From: Flavobacteriales bacterium
GTDB taxonomy: Bacteria > Bacteroidota > Bacteroidia > Flavobacteriales_F > PHOS-HE28
Assembly (NCBI GenBank): GCA_016717225.1
Contig: JADKGB010000034.1
Span: 62,001-126,000 of the forward strand
Length of the DNA stretch: 64,000 nucleotides
Reading direction: 5' to 3'
This document shows, in pieces, positions 35,162 through 44,437 of the stretch (position 1 is its first letter; each line of letters begins with the position of its first letter). The notes under the pieces are model-generated. The model was given only the letters and a program-made list of their open reading frames with translations, did no database searches and was not told where the DNA came from. Made by a program: the position numbers and the translations under genes.

Positions 35162-36700
35162 ATGCGCTCAACCAACCTCTTTTTCCTCCTTCCGGCACTC
35201 GTATTTCTTACGCTCGGAGCCCAAGCCCAGCCGAACCTCGATTCGCTCGATGCCTACATCACTCGGTCGGTAAAGGCATTCGACCAACCAGGACTTTCCG
35301 TAGGCATTGTGAAGGATGGAGCGCTGATCTGGAGCAAAGGCTATGGTAAACTCGATCTGGCGAAGGCCGATCAGGTAACACCCAACTCCCTCTTCTATTG
35401 CGCCAGTATCAGCAAGGCCTTCACGGCCTGTGCAATTGGTTTGCTCGTGGACGACGGCAAGATCAACTTCGACGATCCCGTTCGCAAATACCTACCGTGG
35501 TTCAAGACGCCCGACGCCTATGTGACCGAACACATGACGGTGCGCGACCTGCTTTGCCACCGCAGTGGATGGATCACGTTCGATGGCGATCTGCTTTGGT
35601 ATGGCACCGACTTTACGCCGCGGGAGATCTTGGATCGCCACAGCAAAGAGCCCTTTACATACGAGTTCCGGAACGAATTCGGCTACAATAACCTGATGCT
35701 GATATGCGCTGCCCAAGTTATTGAAGCGGCTAGTGGTAAGACTTGGGACCAGTTCATTACTACGCGCATCTTCCAACCCCTTGGCATGGAGCGTAGTCGT
35801 GTAGAAACCGCCGATCTCTCATCCATGAGCGATGTCGCGCTGCCTCACGTTCGCAAGGGACAGGATCCGAACGCACCGCAAAAGAGCATGCCCTATCAAG
35901 CATTGACAGGTGCCGACGGTGCATGTGGTGTGATCAGCAGTGTCAACGACCTCGCGAAATGGGATGCCATGTGGATGAACGAAGGACTGGTCGCAGGCAA
36001 ACCGTTCCTTTCGAAGGAGACATGGACCACGATCACCACACCACAACTGAGCAATGAAGTAGGGCCCGAAGCCAACAAAAACGGTCGACACTACAATGGC
36101 ACCGCCATGGGCTGGTTCACGAATGATCAATATGGTTCGAAGATCATTACCCACAGCGGTGGCATGCCGGGCTTCATACTCAACCACGCCGTGGTGCCGG
36201 AGAAAGACCTTGCGGTGATCTGCTTGGGAAATGGCGAATCGTCCAGTGTATTCGCTGTCACACAAAAAGTGCTCGATCTATACCTCGGCGATGGAACAGC
36301 CGATCCGACAACACGTATGATCAAGCGGGGTGAAGCGAACAAAATGGAAGAAGCGAAACGAGTCGCGGACCGGATCGCGGCAAGAGCGAAGGGAACCAAA
36401 CCGACCGCCGTTGCCGCTGCTCTCTCAGGCACCTATACCGACAAGGTCTATGGCGAAGCGAAGATCCAAGAGGTGAATGCAGAGCCCGTGCTATCGTTCA
36501 CCCATGCCGCGGAGCTCTTCACTGGCAAGTTGGAACACTGGCAATACGACACCTGGAAGTGGAACCACAACGACCCCTTCCTCGAATCCGGATACGTCAC
36601 CTTCAGCTTCGATACCGACCATAAGGTAACGGGCTTCAAGATCGACCTGAACTCACCCGATTTCCATTTCTGGAAGCTGGACTTTTTGAAGAACAAGTAG
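35162..36700 (+). CDS. Secreted serine hydrolase, beta-lactamase family (class C-like)
   Basis: A 512-aa exported protein. Signal peptide MRSTNLFFLLPALVFLTLGAQAQ, then a class C beta-lactamase/D-peptidase fold with the SxxK motif Ser82-Ile-Ser-Lys85 (CASISKAF), YNN (Tyr-x-Asn), and HSGG (HxG) late in the domain (about 330-335). A C-terminal beta-rich DUF3471-like domain (about 415-512) follows. The true substrate is unclear; many homologs are esterases or peptidases rather than resistance enzymes. Start at 35162 opens the signal peptide. Confidence 0.9.
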   Translation: MRSTNLFFLLPALVFLTLGAQAQPNLDSLDAYITRSVKAFDQPGLSVGIVKDGALIWSKGYGKLDLAKADQVTPNSLFYCASISKAFTACAIGLLVDDGKINFDDPVRKYLPWFKTPDAYVTEHMTVRDLLCHRSGWITFDGDLLWYGTDFTPREILDRHSKEPFTYEFRNEFGYNNLMLICAAQVIEAASGKTWDQFITTRIFQPLGMERSRVETADLSSMSDVALPHVRKGQDPNAPQKSMPYQALTGADGACGVISSVNDLAKWDAMWMNEGLVAGKPFLSKETWTTITTPQLSNEVGPEANKNGRHYNGTAMGWFTNDQYGSKIITHSGGMPGFILNHAVVPEKDLAVICLGNGESSSVFAVTQKVLDLYLGDGTADPTTRMIKRGEANKMEEAKRVADRIAARAKGTKPTAVAAALSGTYTDKVYGEAKIQEVNAEPVLSFTHAAELFTGKLEHWQYDTWKWNHNDPFLESGYVTFSFDTDHKVTGFKIDLNSPDFHFWKLDFLKNK

Positions 36701-36754
36701 TCCGTGCTGAAGCGATAAGCAGCAATTGCGCGCCTTACTGCCACCCTTCACACC

Positions 36755-38095
36755 ATGCCCTCCCGCACGCACTTCGCGCTGTTCTTCCTCGTGAACCTCG
36801 CGTTGTGCTCTTGGCATTTGGATACGGGCACCAACGACAGCATTATCAGTCGGGCAGCGCTCACCGCTGCCATCGTGGAGCATGGCACCGTCTGTATCGA
36901 TGCGTACCACGATGGCTTGGGCGACAAAGCGCTCGTGAACGGGCATTACTTTTCTGATAAAGCACCACTTCCTTCGCTGATCCTCGTACCCATATGGTGG
37001 ACGGCCTATCACGCAGGTGTCGTTAGCCCAGGGAAGCGCGGGTTGCTAACGGAAAGCCTTTTGGCAACGGGCGGCTTCTTGTTCGGTAGTGTTCCGTTGG
37101 CGATCATCATCTCGTTGCTCTGGTGGCGTGGCAGAAGAAATGGGTGGTCTGCGCGCTGGGGCTTTCCGCTCACGATCGCGCTGCCGTTGTTCGGGTCCTT
37201 CCTCTTCGTGTACAGTGGCACCTTTTACAATCACGTACCTGCAGCCCTGTTCGTACTGCTTTCGTCGTTCGCGATAGCTGATGAACGGCCCGTTGCAGCA
37301 GGCCTATGGGCAAGTGCTGCTGTGCTCACGGATACTGCCCTCGCTATCCTTGTTGCGGTTCAAGGGTTCCAGTTCCTCTTCTTCCACGGATGGCGAAAAA
37401 CCATTCGTTTCGGCGCTGCACTGCTGCCCGCCATTCTTGGGCTGTTGGCATGGAACAACCTCGTTACAGGTTCCCCGTTGTCTTTCACCGCTGCATACGC
37501 GGCCAATTATCCCCAGATGCATGAGGCCTACGGATTCGGTGCTTCATTTTTCGCGGCAGCACCTGGGTTGCTCTTCAGCACGTACCGCGGTCTCTTCTTC
37601 TTCATGCCCGTACTGTTAAGCATCGTGTTCGTTCAGTGGCGACCAGGTCTTCGCGGTTTGCTCAGCGATCCGTGGGTGATGCCTTCTGTGGTATTCATCG
37701 CTGCCTATTGCACACACGCCACATGGTGGGGCGGCTGGGCATATGGTCCGCGGTACTTGGCTGCCCCGGGCTTGCTGCTTTTCGTGTTCACACTGCACCA
37801 TTTGCGCACGCAACGATGGGCCGCCCTTGCACTTATCCTTACTGGGGCTATCGGTTGCCTCTTTTCGTTTTCCGCCAAAAGCACGCTGTGGTACTCGATG
37901 CCTACTGAATTCCTCAACCCGATACGTGACCTGGTATTGCCGGCGATCAAAGAAGGAAGGTTCACTACGGCTCAATGGCCGGTTTGGCTAGGAATGGATC
38001 CTGGTGTCGCGTCGATGTGTTTTCTTCTCTTGTTCGCTATCAGTATGGTTGCCTTGGTCCGGATCGATCGAACTTCACCGATATCCTCGAACTGA
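36755..38095 (+). CDS. Polytopic membrane protein, unknown function
   Basis: A 446-aa protein with around nine to eleven transmembrane helices. The N-terminal loop contains NDSIISRAALTAAIVEHGTV and ALVNGHYFSDKAPLPSLI, a pattern seen in GT-C-like membrane proteins (an acidic loop after the first helix, and KAPL), so it could be a lipid-sugar-dependent glycosyltransferase, but no definitive motif was recognised. Its stop overlaps the rsmE start by one base (TGATG). Confidence 0.75.
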   Translation: MPSRTHFALFFLVNLALCSWHLDTGTNDSIISRAALTAAIVEHGTVCIDAYHDGLGDKALVNGHYFSDKAPLPSLILVPIWWTAYHAGVVSPGKRGLLTESLLATGGFLFGSVPLAIIISLLWWRGRRNGWSARWGFPLTIALPLFGSFLFVYSGTFYNHVPAALFVLLSSFAIADERPVAAGLWASAAVLTDTALAILVAVQGFQFLFFHGWRKTIRFGAALLPAILGLLAWNNLVTGSPLSFTAAYAANYPQMHEAYGFGASFFAAAPGLLFSTYRGLFFFMPVLLSIVFVQWRPGLRGLLSDPWVMPSVVFIAAYCTHATWWGGWAYGPRYLAAPGLLLFVFTLHHLRTQRWAALALILTGAIGCLFSFSAKSTLWYSMPTEFLNPIRDLVLPAIKEGRFTTAQWPVWLGMDPGVASMCFLLLFAISMVALVRIDRTSPISSN

Positions 38096-38793
38096 TGCAC
38101 GCTTTCTACATGCCCGATCTCGGGCTCGGTGTTACCGAACTACCGGAAGAAGAGGCACGGCACGCCACGAGTGTTTTGCGCTTGCGCGTAGGGGATAGAA
38201 TTTCGTTGTTGGACGGGAAAGGCGCGCGCGCGGAAGCGATCATCGAAGAGATCAGCAAGCGTGGATGTTCAGTACGCGTGGTCGATCGAACAGTACTTTC
38301 TACAGAGCGGAACGCACGGATCCATCTCGCCGTAGCTCCAACCAAGCAGATGGATCGCTTCGAATGGATGCTTGAGAAATGCACAGAGATCGGCGTGGAC
38401 CGAATAACACCGCTGATCACTGATCGCGCCGAACGCGAGAAACTGAGGCGCGACCGACTGGAACGCGTGCTCATAAGTGCAATGAAACAATCGCAGCGTG
38501 CTTGGTTGCCACAGCTGGATGAGCCTACAAGCCTCAACGATCTGATCTCCGGTGTGATCCCTGACCAACGGCTCTTCGGTTGGTGCGAGGGAGAACGTAA
38601 GTCGCTGACGAGTACCTACCGTCCGCAAGAAGACGCCCTTTTGCTCATTGGACCCGAGGGTGATTTTACGCCGGAAGAAGCCAGAACGCTGATCGATCGC
38701 GGGTTCGCTCCGGTGAGCATGGGCATAGCTCGCCTGCGCACCGAAACCGCCGCGATCACAGCGTGCGCCTGGATGAATTTGGCTCAAGGTTGA
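38095..38793 (+). CDS. rsmE: 16S rRNA m3U1498 methyltransferase
   Basis: Methylates N3 of U1498 in the 16S rRNA using SAM. The 232-aa protein has the N-terminal PUA-like domain (MHAFYMPDLGLGV, RHATSVLRLRVGDRISLLDGKG), and the SPOUT trefoil-knot C-terminus with LLIGPEGDFTPEEA and ARLRTETAAITA. The ATG at 38095 is the family start and overlaps the upstream stop by one base, so the two are translationally coupled. Confidence 0.94.
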   Translation: MHAFYMPDLGLGVTELPEEEARHATSVLRLRVGDRISLLDGKGARAEAIIEEISKRGCSVRVVDRTVLSTERNARIHLAVAPTKQMDRFEWMLEKCTEIGVDRITPLITDRAEREKLRRDRLERVLISAMKQSQRAWLPQLDEPTSLNDLISGVIPDQRLFGWCEGERKSLTSTYRPQEDALLLIGPEGDFTPEEARTLIDRGFAPVSMGIARLRTETAAITACAWMNLAQG

Positions 38794-38852
38794 ACAGGAT
38801 GCGACAACGATCCTTCACAGTACGACCTGTCCCCACCCGGTAACTTCGCAGC

Positions 38853-39524
38853 ATGGTCGCACGCTCCTTTCTCCTCCTCGCCATGTCCGCATGGGCAAAT
38901 GCCCACATGACCGCATGTGCTCAAGGCACGTTCCAACTCGCCGTACTGAAGTACAACGGAGGTGGCGATTGGTACGCGAATCCAACGGCCGTTCCCAACC
39001 TGGCGAAGTACTGCAACAATAACATCGGCACCAACATCAGTATCGATGTGCCCAATGTGGAAGTGGGGTCCCCGGACATCTTCACCTACCCCTGGCTCGA
39101 TATCACCGGACACGGTAACATCATCTTCAGTGCACAAGAAGCGGAAAACCTGCGGAACTACTTGATCGGTGGAGGCTTCTTGCACATCAGCGACAACTAT
39201 GGCATCGATAAGTTCATGAGGCCCGCCATGAAGAAGGTTTTTCCGGAACTGGAATTCAGCGAGCTGCCTTTCGCACACCCCGTTTATCATCAGAAATACA
39301 ATTTCCCGAACGGCTTACCCAAGGTGCACGAACACGATGGAAAGGCTCCTCAAGGATTCGGACTTTTTTGGGAAGGAAGGCTCGTATGCTTCTACGACTT
39401 CGAATGCGACCTTGGCGATGGCTGGGAAGATGCGGGCGTACACAACGACAGCGAGACCTCCCGCACCAAGGCCCTGCAGATGGGCGCGAATTTGGTGCAG
39501 TACGTTTTCTCGGGGACCGAGTAG
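38853..39524 (+). CDS. DUF4159 domain protein, exported
   Basis: A 223-aa protein with a weak N-terminal signal (MVARSFLLLAMSAWANAHMTACAQ) and a DUF4159 fold (FQLAVLKYNGGGDWYANPTAVPNLAKY, GGGFLHISDNYGIDKFMRPA, HPVYHQKYNFPNGLPKVHEH). Function of the family is unknown; it is often in Bacteroidota gene neighbourhoods with DUF58/MoxR genes, not seen here. A TAACTTCG element sits 4 bp before the ATG. Confidence 0.82.
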   Translation: MVARSFLLLAMSAWANAHMTACAQGTFQLAVLKYNGGGDWYANPTAVPNLAKYCNNNIGTNISIDVPNVEVGSPDIFTYPWLDITGHGNIIFSAQEAENLRNYLIGGGFLHISDNYGIDKFMRPAMKKVFPELEFSELPFAHPVYHQKYNFPNGLPKVHEHDGKAPQGFGLFWEGRLVCFYDFECDLGDGWEDAGVHNDSETSRTKALQMGANLVQYVFSGTE

Positions 39525-39681
39525 CGAGTACTACCATTGCTAAATTTGAGACCCCCCCGTTTTTTTCTCCCCCCGGGGGGGCCGCCCCCCCGCGGCGGGT
39601 CGCAGCTCAGGGAGGGCAGGGTGGATGTCCTTGTACTTCGAACTGGCACTAAGGCATCTCGGTGCTACCTCGGGACACTCG
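39525..39681. other. Intergenic, contains G/C homopolymer patch
   Basis: A 157-bp stretch with no gene. 39551-39600 holds a run of C7, T7, C6, G7 and C7 tracts with GC-only linkers (acc7 g t7 ct c6 g7 ccg c7 g), unlike any flanking sequence. It could be a terminator-like element or a poorly resolved assembly join. Confidence 0.6.
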
Positions 39682-40419
39682 TCACTTATTGAGCTTCACC
39701 ACGTGTTTGCGCGAACGCATGTTCAGCAGTTCCACGCCGAAACTGAAGGCCATGGCCACATAGGCGTATCCCTTCGGAATTTCACTGTGGTGGAAGGGGT
39801 GCAGGCCTTCAAAGAAGAGCATGAAGCCCACCATCACAAGAAAGGAGAGAGCCAACATTTTCAGCGCCGGGTGCTTCTCGATGAATTTGCTGATCGCGCT
39901 CGCGAAGAAGAACATCACGATCATCGCGATGATCACCGCCACGATCATGATCTCCACATGATCGGCCAAGCCGATGGCCGTTACAATGCTGTCGAAGGAG
40001 AACACGGCGTCCACCAGCAGGATCTGCACCACCAATGCCCCGAACGCCTTCTTCGCGTCAGCTGGTGTGGCGTGTTCCTCTCCGCCTTCGAGCTTCTCGT
40101 GGATCTCCTTCACCGCTTTGTAAAGAAGGAACAGGCCGCCGAGGAACATGATCACGTTGCGCAGGTTGATCGGTGCTTCACCGATATGGAACAGCGCGCT
40201 CTCACCGTTCTTCACCAACCAGCCCAAACCGATCAACAGCGCGGAACGCAATAGGATACCGCCGACCATCCAGATGCGCCGCGCGCGCAACCGGTTCTCC
40301 GGCGGTATCCGCCCCAAGATGATGCTGACGAAGATGACGTTGTCGATGCCCAGCACGATCTCCAGAACGGTGAGCGTGACAAGGCTGATAAGCGAAGCGA
40401 CCGAAAAGAGTTCTTCCAT
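39682..40419 (-). CDS. TerC family integral membrane protein
   Basis: A 245-aa membrane protein with about seven helices. Conserved TerC/YkoY blocks are present: TVLEIVLGIDNVIFVSIILGR (about 16-36), with Glu and Asp residues inside helices, and LLVDAVFSFDSIVTAIGLA (about 133-151). The family is implicated in manganese or other metal export and membrane-protein metallation. The start at 40419 was chosen because MEELFSVASLISLVTL leads into the first helix; the upstream open frame is antisense to the next gene. Confidence 0.9.
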   Translation of the reverse strand: MEELFSVASLISLVTLTVLEIVLGIDNVIFVSIILGRIPPENRLRARRIWMVGGILLRSALLIGLGWLVKNGESALFHIGEAPINLRNVIMFLGGLFLLYKAVKEIHEKLEGGEEHATPADAKKAFGALVVQILLVDAVFSFDSIVTAIGLADHVEIMIVAVIIAMIVMFFFASAISKFIEKHPALKMLALSFLVMVGFMLFFEGLHPFHHSEIPKGYAYVAMAFSFGVELLNMRSRKHVVKLNK

Positions 40420-40480
40420 GGGGTTGAAAAGCGGCAACGAAGATGCGGGTTGTGCGTCTACCTTCGGAAACCCATTCACC

Positions 40481-41293
40481 ATGAGACCATTGATCATCCT
40501 GGTGTCCTTCATCGCGTGCTTTGGCGCGCAGGCGCAACTGGCCGATCCCGGATTCGAGCAATACGGTACCGGCTGGAGCCACTGGTGCGGTTGGGAGTTC
40601 GTGCAGGACGTTCCTCCGGATGGTGGAACGGTGAGCGTGCGCATCCCAGTGGTGTCCGGCATTTCGCCCGATTGTTTCGTGAATGACGATCTCCTCCCGC
40701 ATATCCACCAGGAGCTTCCGGGCGTGCAACCCGGCGACCTGTTGCAGATCCGTTTCTGGGCGAAAACCACCCCGGACAACCCGGATGATGCCCAGTGGAT
40801 GAGCGCCGAGGTGATGCTCGGATGGCTGTCCGGCCCTACAACACTTGAGTTGGACGTCTCCTCGAACAACTACCAGAGCGCTGGCGTGCCCGGGGATTGG
40901 ACCGAACAAGTCCTTCTGATGACCTGTGGTGAGATCCCGAATGGCTATGCTCCCGTGCTCTTCCTTGGCGGGCACGGATTCAACACCTCACCAGGCGTTA
41001 TTTATTTGGACAATGTGGAGGTGGAAGTTCTTGGCAACGCGGTCGAGGAAACCGTGAACGCATCGGTACGTTTCCGCCCGAACCCCACCACCGACAAGCT
41101 CTGGGTCGACCTGCCCGAAATACCGATCGAAATAACTGTGGTGGATGCCAGTGGTCGCACCCTTCCCATGCGAACGTTCCATCACAACGGACATACCTTG
41201 GAGGTGGAGGTGAGCAGCGTTCCAACAGGGCTGTGCGTCATGCTGTTGAAGTCGGTTTCCGGCGTTCGGATGCTGCGCTTCATCAAAACATGA
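40481..41293 (+). CDS. Secreted T9SS protein, unknown function
   Basis: A 270-aa exported protein: signal peptide (MRPLIILVSFIACFGAQAQ), a carbohydrate-binding-like jellyroll of about 165 residues (FEQYGTGWSHWCGWEF, VYLDNVEVEVLG) and a T9SS type A sorting domain of about 80 residues (FRPNPTTDKLWVDL, TVVDASGRTLPM, VPTGLCVMLLKSV, RFIKT). The next gene has the same layout. The TACCTTCG at 40459-40466 may be part of a promoter. Confidence 0.82.
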   Translation: MRPLIILVSFIACFGAQAQLADPGFEQYGTGWSHWCGWEFVQDVPPDGGTVSVRIPVVSGISPDCFVNDDLLPHIHQELPGVQPGDLLQIRFWAKTTPDNPDDAQWMSAEVMLGWLSGPTTLELDVSSNNYQSAGVPGDWTEQVLLMTCGEIPNGYAPVLFLGGHGFNTSPGVIYLDNVEVEVLGNAVEETVNASVRFRPNPTTDKLWVDLPEIPIEITVVDASGRTLPMRTFHHNGHTLEVEVSSVPTGLCVMLLKSVSGVRMLRFIKT

Positions 41294-41297
41294 ACCC

Positions 41298-42074
41298 ATG
41301 AAACAGATCACTACGCTTTTTGCTGTACTCCTTGTTTTTGCTGCGAACGCACAACTCGTCAACGGTAGCTTCGAAGTGAACGGTGGTTTCTCACTGCAAG
41401 GCTGGGAATGGACCTGCGGAGAACCACAGGGTTTGATGGACGCGCCAACCGGCGGTGGCACCTGGAGCGCCACCAAAGAACCGGGACAGGCAAAGGGCTG
41501 CTTCCCCAGTTATCTGTTCCAACGACTGCCGGGCACTCCGAACGGCTCACTACTCACTGTGACAGGCTGGTTGCGATGTCCAGAGAGTTTTGAAAATGTG
41601 TGTTTGGGTGCCTTCATGGGCTTTGGAAGTGTGCACAGCAACAACGTCCAAGTCGGTGATAATGTGGGCACCGCCGGGGTTGACTGGCAGTTCATGACTT
41701 TCACGGATACCATCGAGCTGGCGGCAGGGGATACAGCCATCGTCCTCCTTAATTCCGGTTTCATCGGTGGTCCGGTCAACCCGCTGCCCGGCTACTTCGA
41801 CAACTTGGAGGTGGAGGTCTCACAGAGCATTTCCGAACGCACCCGGCCGATCATCTCGCACTATCCGGACCCCGTTACCGATGTATTACACGTTGGTTCA
41901 GCCGAACGAATTGAACGGATCTTCCTTATTGACGGCGCGGGCAAATTGGTGCGTTCTGTAAAGGCTTCGGCCACCACCGAGCATTTATCCACAGGCGATC
42001 TGCCAGCTGGCGAATATGTGGTAAACGTGCTGACCGTAAGTGGTGAAGGCACGTTCCGTTTCGTTAGGCGTTGA
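41298..42074 (+). CDS. Secreted T9SS protein, paralog-like to preceding gene
   Basis: A 258-aa protein with the same architecture: signal peptide (MKQITTLFAVLLVFAANAQ), a jellyroll-like domain (FEVNGGFSLQGWEWTCGEPQG, YFDNLEVEVSQ) and a T9SS tail (ISHYPDPVTDVLHVGS, FLIDGAGKLVRSV, LPAGEYVVNVLT, FVRR). The two genes are 4 bp apart. Their binding targets are not deducible. The last 11 bp overlap the convergent hydrolase. Confidence 0.82.
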   Translation: MKQITTLFAVLLVFAANAQLVNGSFEVNGGFSLQGWEWTCGEPQGLMDAPTGGGTWSATKEPGQAKGCFPSYLFQRLPGTPNGSLLTVTGWLRCPESFENVCLGAFMGFGSVHSNNVQVGDNVGTAGVDWQFMTFTDTIELAAGDTAIVLLNSGFIGGPVNPLPGYFDNLEVEVSQSISERTRPIISHYPDPVTDVLHVGSAERIERIFLIDGAGKLVRSVKASATTEHLSTGDLPAGEYVVNVLTVSGEGTFRFVRR

Positions 42075-42702
42075 TCACGTCGCTCATCAGTCGTGAGACC
42101 TCTTCCGCTTGTGTGAGCACCATCACATGCTGCCCGCCTTTCACGATATGATCCACCGGAAAACGCAAGGGCGTGATAATGTCCTTGTCGCCATGGATCC
42201 GCACCAGCGGCCCTTGCCAGCGTGAACCGGGCCAGCGAAGAATGGCAGATGTTCCATACCGGAGCTGTCGCGCGGTCTGTTTCTTCGCCATATCGAAAAG
42301 CAACCGATCGATCTCGCTCGGCCGGCGATCGATCAACCGCTTCAACGGCCACACAGCGCGCAAACTCCAGTCGCGGATAAATGTGTTCAGGCTTAACCGA
42401 GCACTTGCGCGCACCAGCAGAGGCCACTCGAGCGGGCCGATCCAAGAGGAGATCAGGATCACTTTGGTCGGGTTCGTGATCACGGCCAGTTCTTGCGCCA
42501 CCATGCCACCCATGCTTACACCTGCTATAATGTGGGGCTCATTGGCATCCACTTGCGCACTCATCTCCCGGGCGATGTGATCCAAGGTGCATCGCTTCGG
42601 AAAGTCCGGCCACTCCAACGGAACAAGTCTATGGCCAGGAAGATCGAGCCGATCGAACAACCGCCGATCACAGCCTACACCAGGAAGAAGGTAAATGGTC
42701 AT
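42064..42702 (-). CDS. Alpha/beta hydrolase
   Basis: A 212-aa hydrolase. The nucleophile elbow GVSMGG (about residues 61-66), a late DKDIITP acid loop and a His near QHVMVL (about 192) form a plausible Ser-Asp-His triad. Substrate not identifiable. Its 3' end overlaps the previous gene by 11 bp; it is downstream of hutH on the same strand. Confidence 0.85.
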   Translation of the reverse strand: MTIYLLPGVGCDRRLFDRLDLPGHRLVPLEWPDFPKRCTLDHIAREMSAQVDANEPHIIAGVSMGGMVAQELAVITNPTKVILISSWIGPLEWPLLVRASARLSLNTFIRDWSLRAVWPLKRLIDRRPSEIDRLLFDMAKKQTARQLRYGTSAILRWPGSRWQGPLVRIHGDKDIITPLRFPVDHIVKGGQHVMVLTQAEEVSRLMSDVINA

Positions 42703-42893
42703 CGCTTGAATGGAACGCGGATAACGCGGCTACGGCACCGATGGGCGCTGATATATCCAATGCGAACTACAGTCATGGAACGCAGATGAGACAGCTTCGA
42801 CGCTGATGGGGGCTGATAGATAGATCGAGTTGAAACTGTTGGAGGTTCGACCTTATCCGCGTTATCTGTCGCATCAGCGTTATCAGCGTTCCA
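42703..42893. repeat. Intergenic repeats with GGAACGCxGATAACGC-type blocks
   Basis: This 191-bp gap has several copies of one motif in both orientations: GGAACGCGGATAACGC on the plus strand near 42713-42728, GGAACGCAGATGA near 42779-42791, and on the minus strand ATAACGCGGAT and ATAACGCTGATG within 42850-42896. Such blocks are common between genes in this phylum; no ORF or promoter stands out. Confidence 0.6.
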
Positions 42894-44437
42894 TCACGCA
42901 CGCACGAATTCCAATGTCTTTTCCATCAGATCATGCATCACCACATCGTTCTTCACGAAGGGCACCCGCTTGCGCAGATCAGCATGCAGTTTCTCCAGTG
43001 CGGGTGAACTCTTCGCAGGTCGCCGGAAGTCGAGCGCCTGCGCTGCGCGTTGAACAGCTCGATCGCCAGAATGCGCTCTACGTCCTGTACAACGGCCCAT
43101 GTCTTCAGTGCAGCGGCGGCGCCCATGCTCACGTGATCCTCTTGTCCGTTGCTGCTGTCGATGGTATCCACACTGTTGGGCATGCACCGTTGCTTGTTGG
43201 CACTCACCAATGAGGCGGCCGTGTATTGCGGGATCATGAAGCCGCTGTTCAAACCGGGCTTCGCCACCAGAAACGCGGGTAGGCCGCGCTGACCACCGAT
43301 CAACTTGTAGGTGCGCCTTTCACTGATGCTCCCCAACTCCGCCACGGCGATCGCCAGAAAATCCAACGCCAAAGCCAAGGGCTGCCCGTGGAAATTGCCT
43401 GCGCTCACCACCAGGTCCTCATCATCAAAGACCGTTGGATTGTCCGTTACCGATTCCAACTCGCGCTCTACAACACGCTCCACATAAGCGATCGCATCGC
43501 GTGAAGCACCATGCACCTGCGGCACGCAGCGGAACGAATACGGATCCTGCACGTGTTCCTTTTTACGCGCGATCAACGCACTGCCTTTCAATAGTTCGCG
43601 CATATGCCCCGCCACAACCGCTTGTCCGGGATGCGGACGAACAGCATGCACCGACGGGTGGAACGGTTCGATCCGACCATCGTACGCATCGAGTGAAAGT
43701 GCCGCGATCACATCGGCCCAATGCGCGAGTTTGTTCGCTTTCAACGTGAGCAACGAGGCATAGGCGTTCATGAACTGCGTGCCGTTCAACAAGGCAAGAC
43801 CTTCCTTGGGACCGAGTTCCAGCGGCGCCCAGCCGAACTTCTTCAAGGCTTGAGCGGAAGGCATGCGCTTGCCGCTTACCATTACTTCACCAAGGCCAAT
43901 GAGCGGCAAACTCAAGTGTGCCAATGGAGCCAGATCACCGGAAGCACCGAGCGAACCACGCTCGTACACCACCGGCAATACATCGGCATTGTACATGTCG
44001 ATGAGGCGTTGCACCGTTGACGGTGAAACCGCACTATGCCCGAATGCCATATTCTGCACCTTCAATACCAGCATCGCGCGAACGATCTCCGGCGGCACCG
44101 GTTCACCACTTCCGCAGGCGTGGCTCATAACCAGGTTCTTCTGCAACTGCGCGAGGTCGGCTTTGGCGATGGACGTGTTGTAAAGCGAACCGAAGCCGGT
44201 GTTCACACCATAGATCGGGGCATCGCTTTTTTTCAATCGATCGCGTAGGTAAGCATGGCTGCGCTTCACTGCAGCGAGAGCTTCTTTGTTCAGCGCGATG
44301 GGGCTGCGAGTATCGAGGATGTGGGCCAGCTCGGCAAGTTCGAGGCCGATGGTTCCGATGGGATGAGTCGGGGCGGGCCCCGGATGAAACTCCGGGGTCC
44401 CGCCCTTCCCGCGAACTGGGTTCTTACTGGATCGCAT
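42894..44437 (-). pseudogene. hutH: Histidine ammonia-lyase, frameshifted near 3' end
   Basis: Converts histidine to urocanate in histidine degradation. The first 465 residues are canonical, with the MIO-forming Ala-Ser-Gly triad in GSLGASGDLAPLAH (about 169-182), and NPTVF, GNFHGQPLALALDF, FMIPQYTAASL, QEDHVSMG motifs. The literal frame ends in junk from residue about 466; the correct C-terminus AAQALDFRRPAKSSPAL ... MEKTLEFVRA lies in the neighbouring frame (42894-43187). One missing base near 43044-43048 (or two extra) would join them into about 514 aa. The start at 44437 overlaps the hisS end by 14 bp; an internal start is also possible. Confidence 0.9.

Noticed and set aside
35162..36700. 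Antibiotic-resistance beta-lactamase
   Set aside because: Family motifs are shared by esterases and peptidases; signal peptide and DUF3471-like tail do not indicate resistance.
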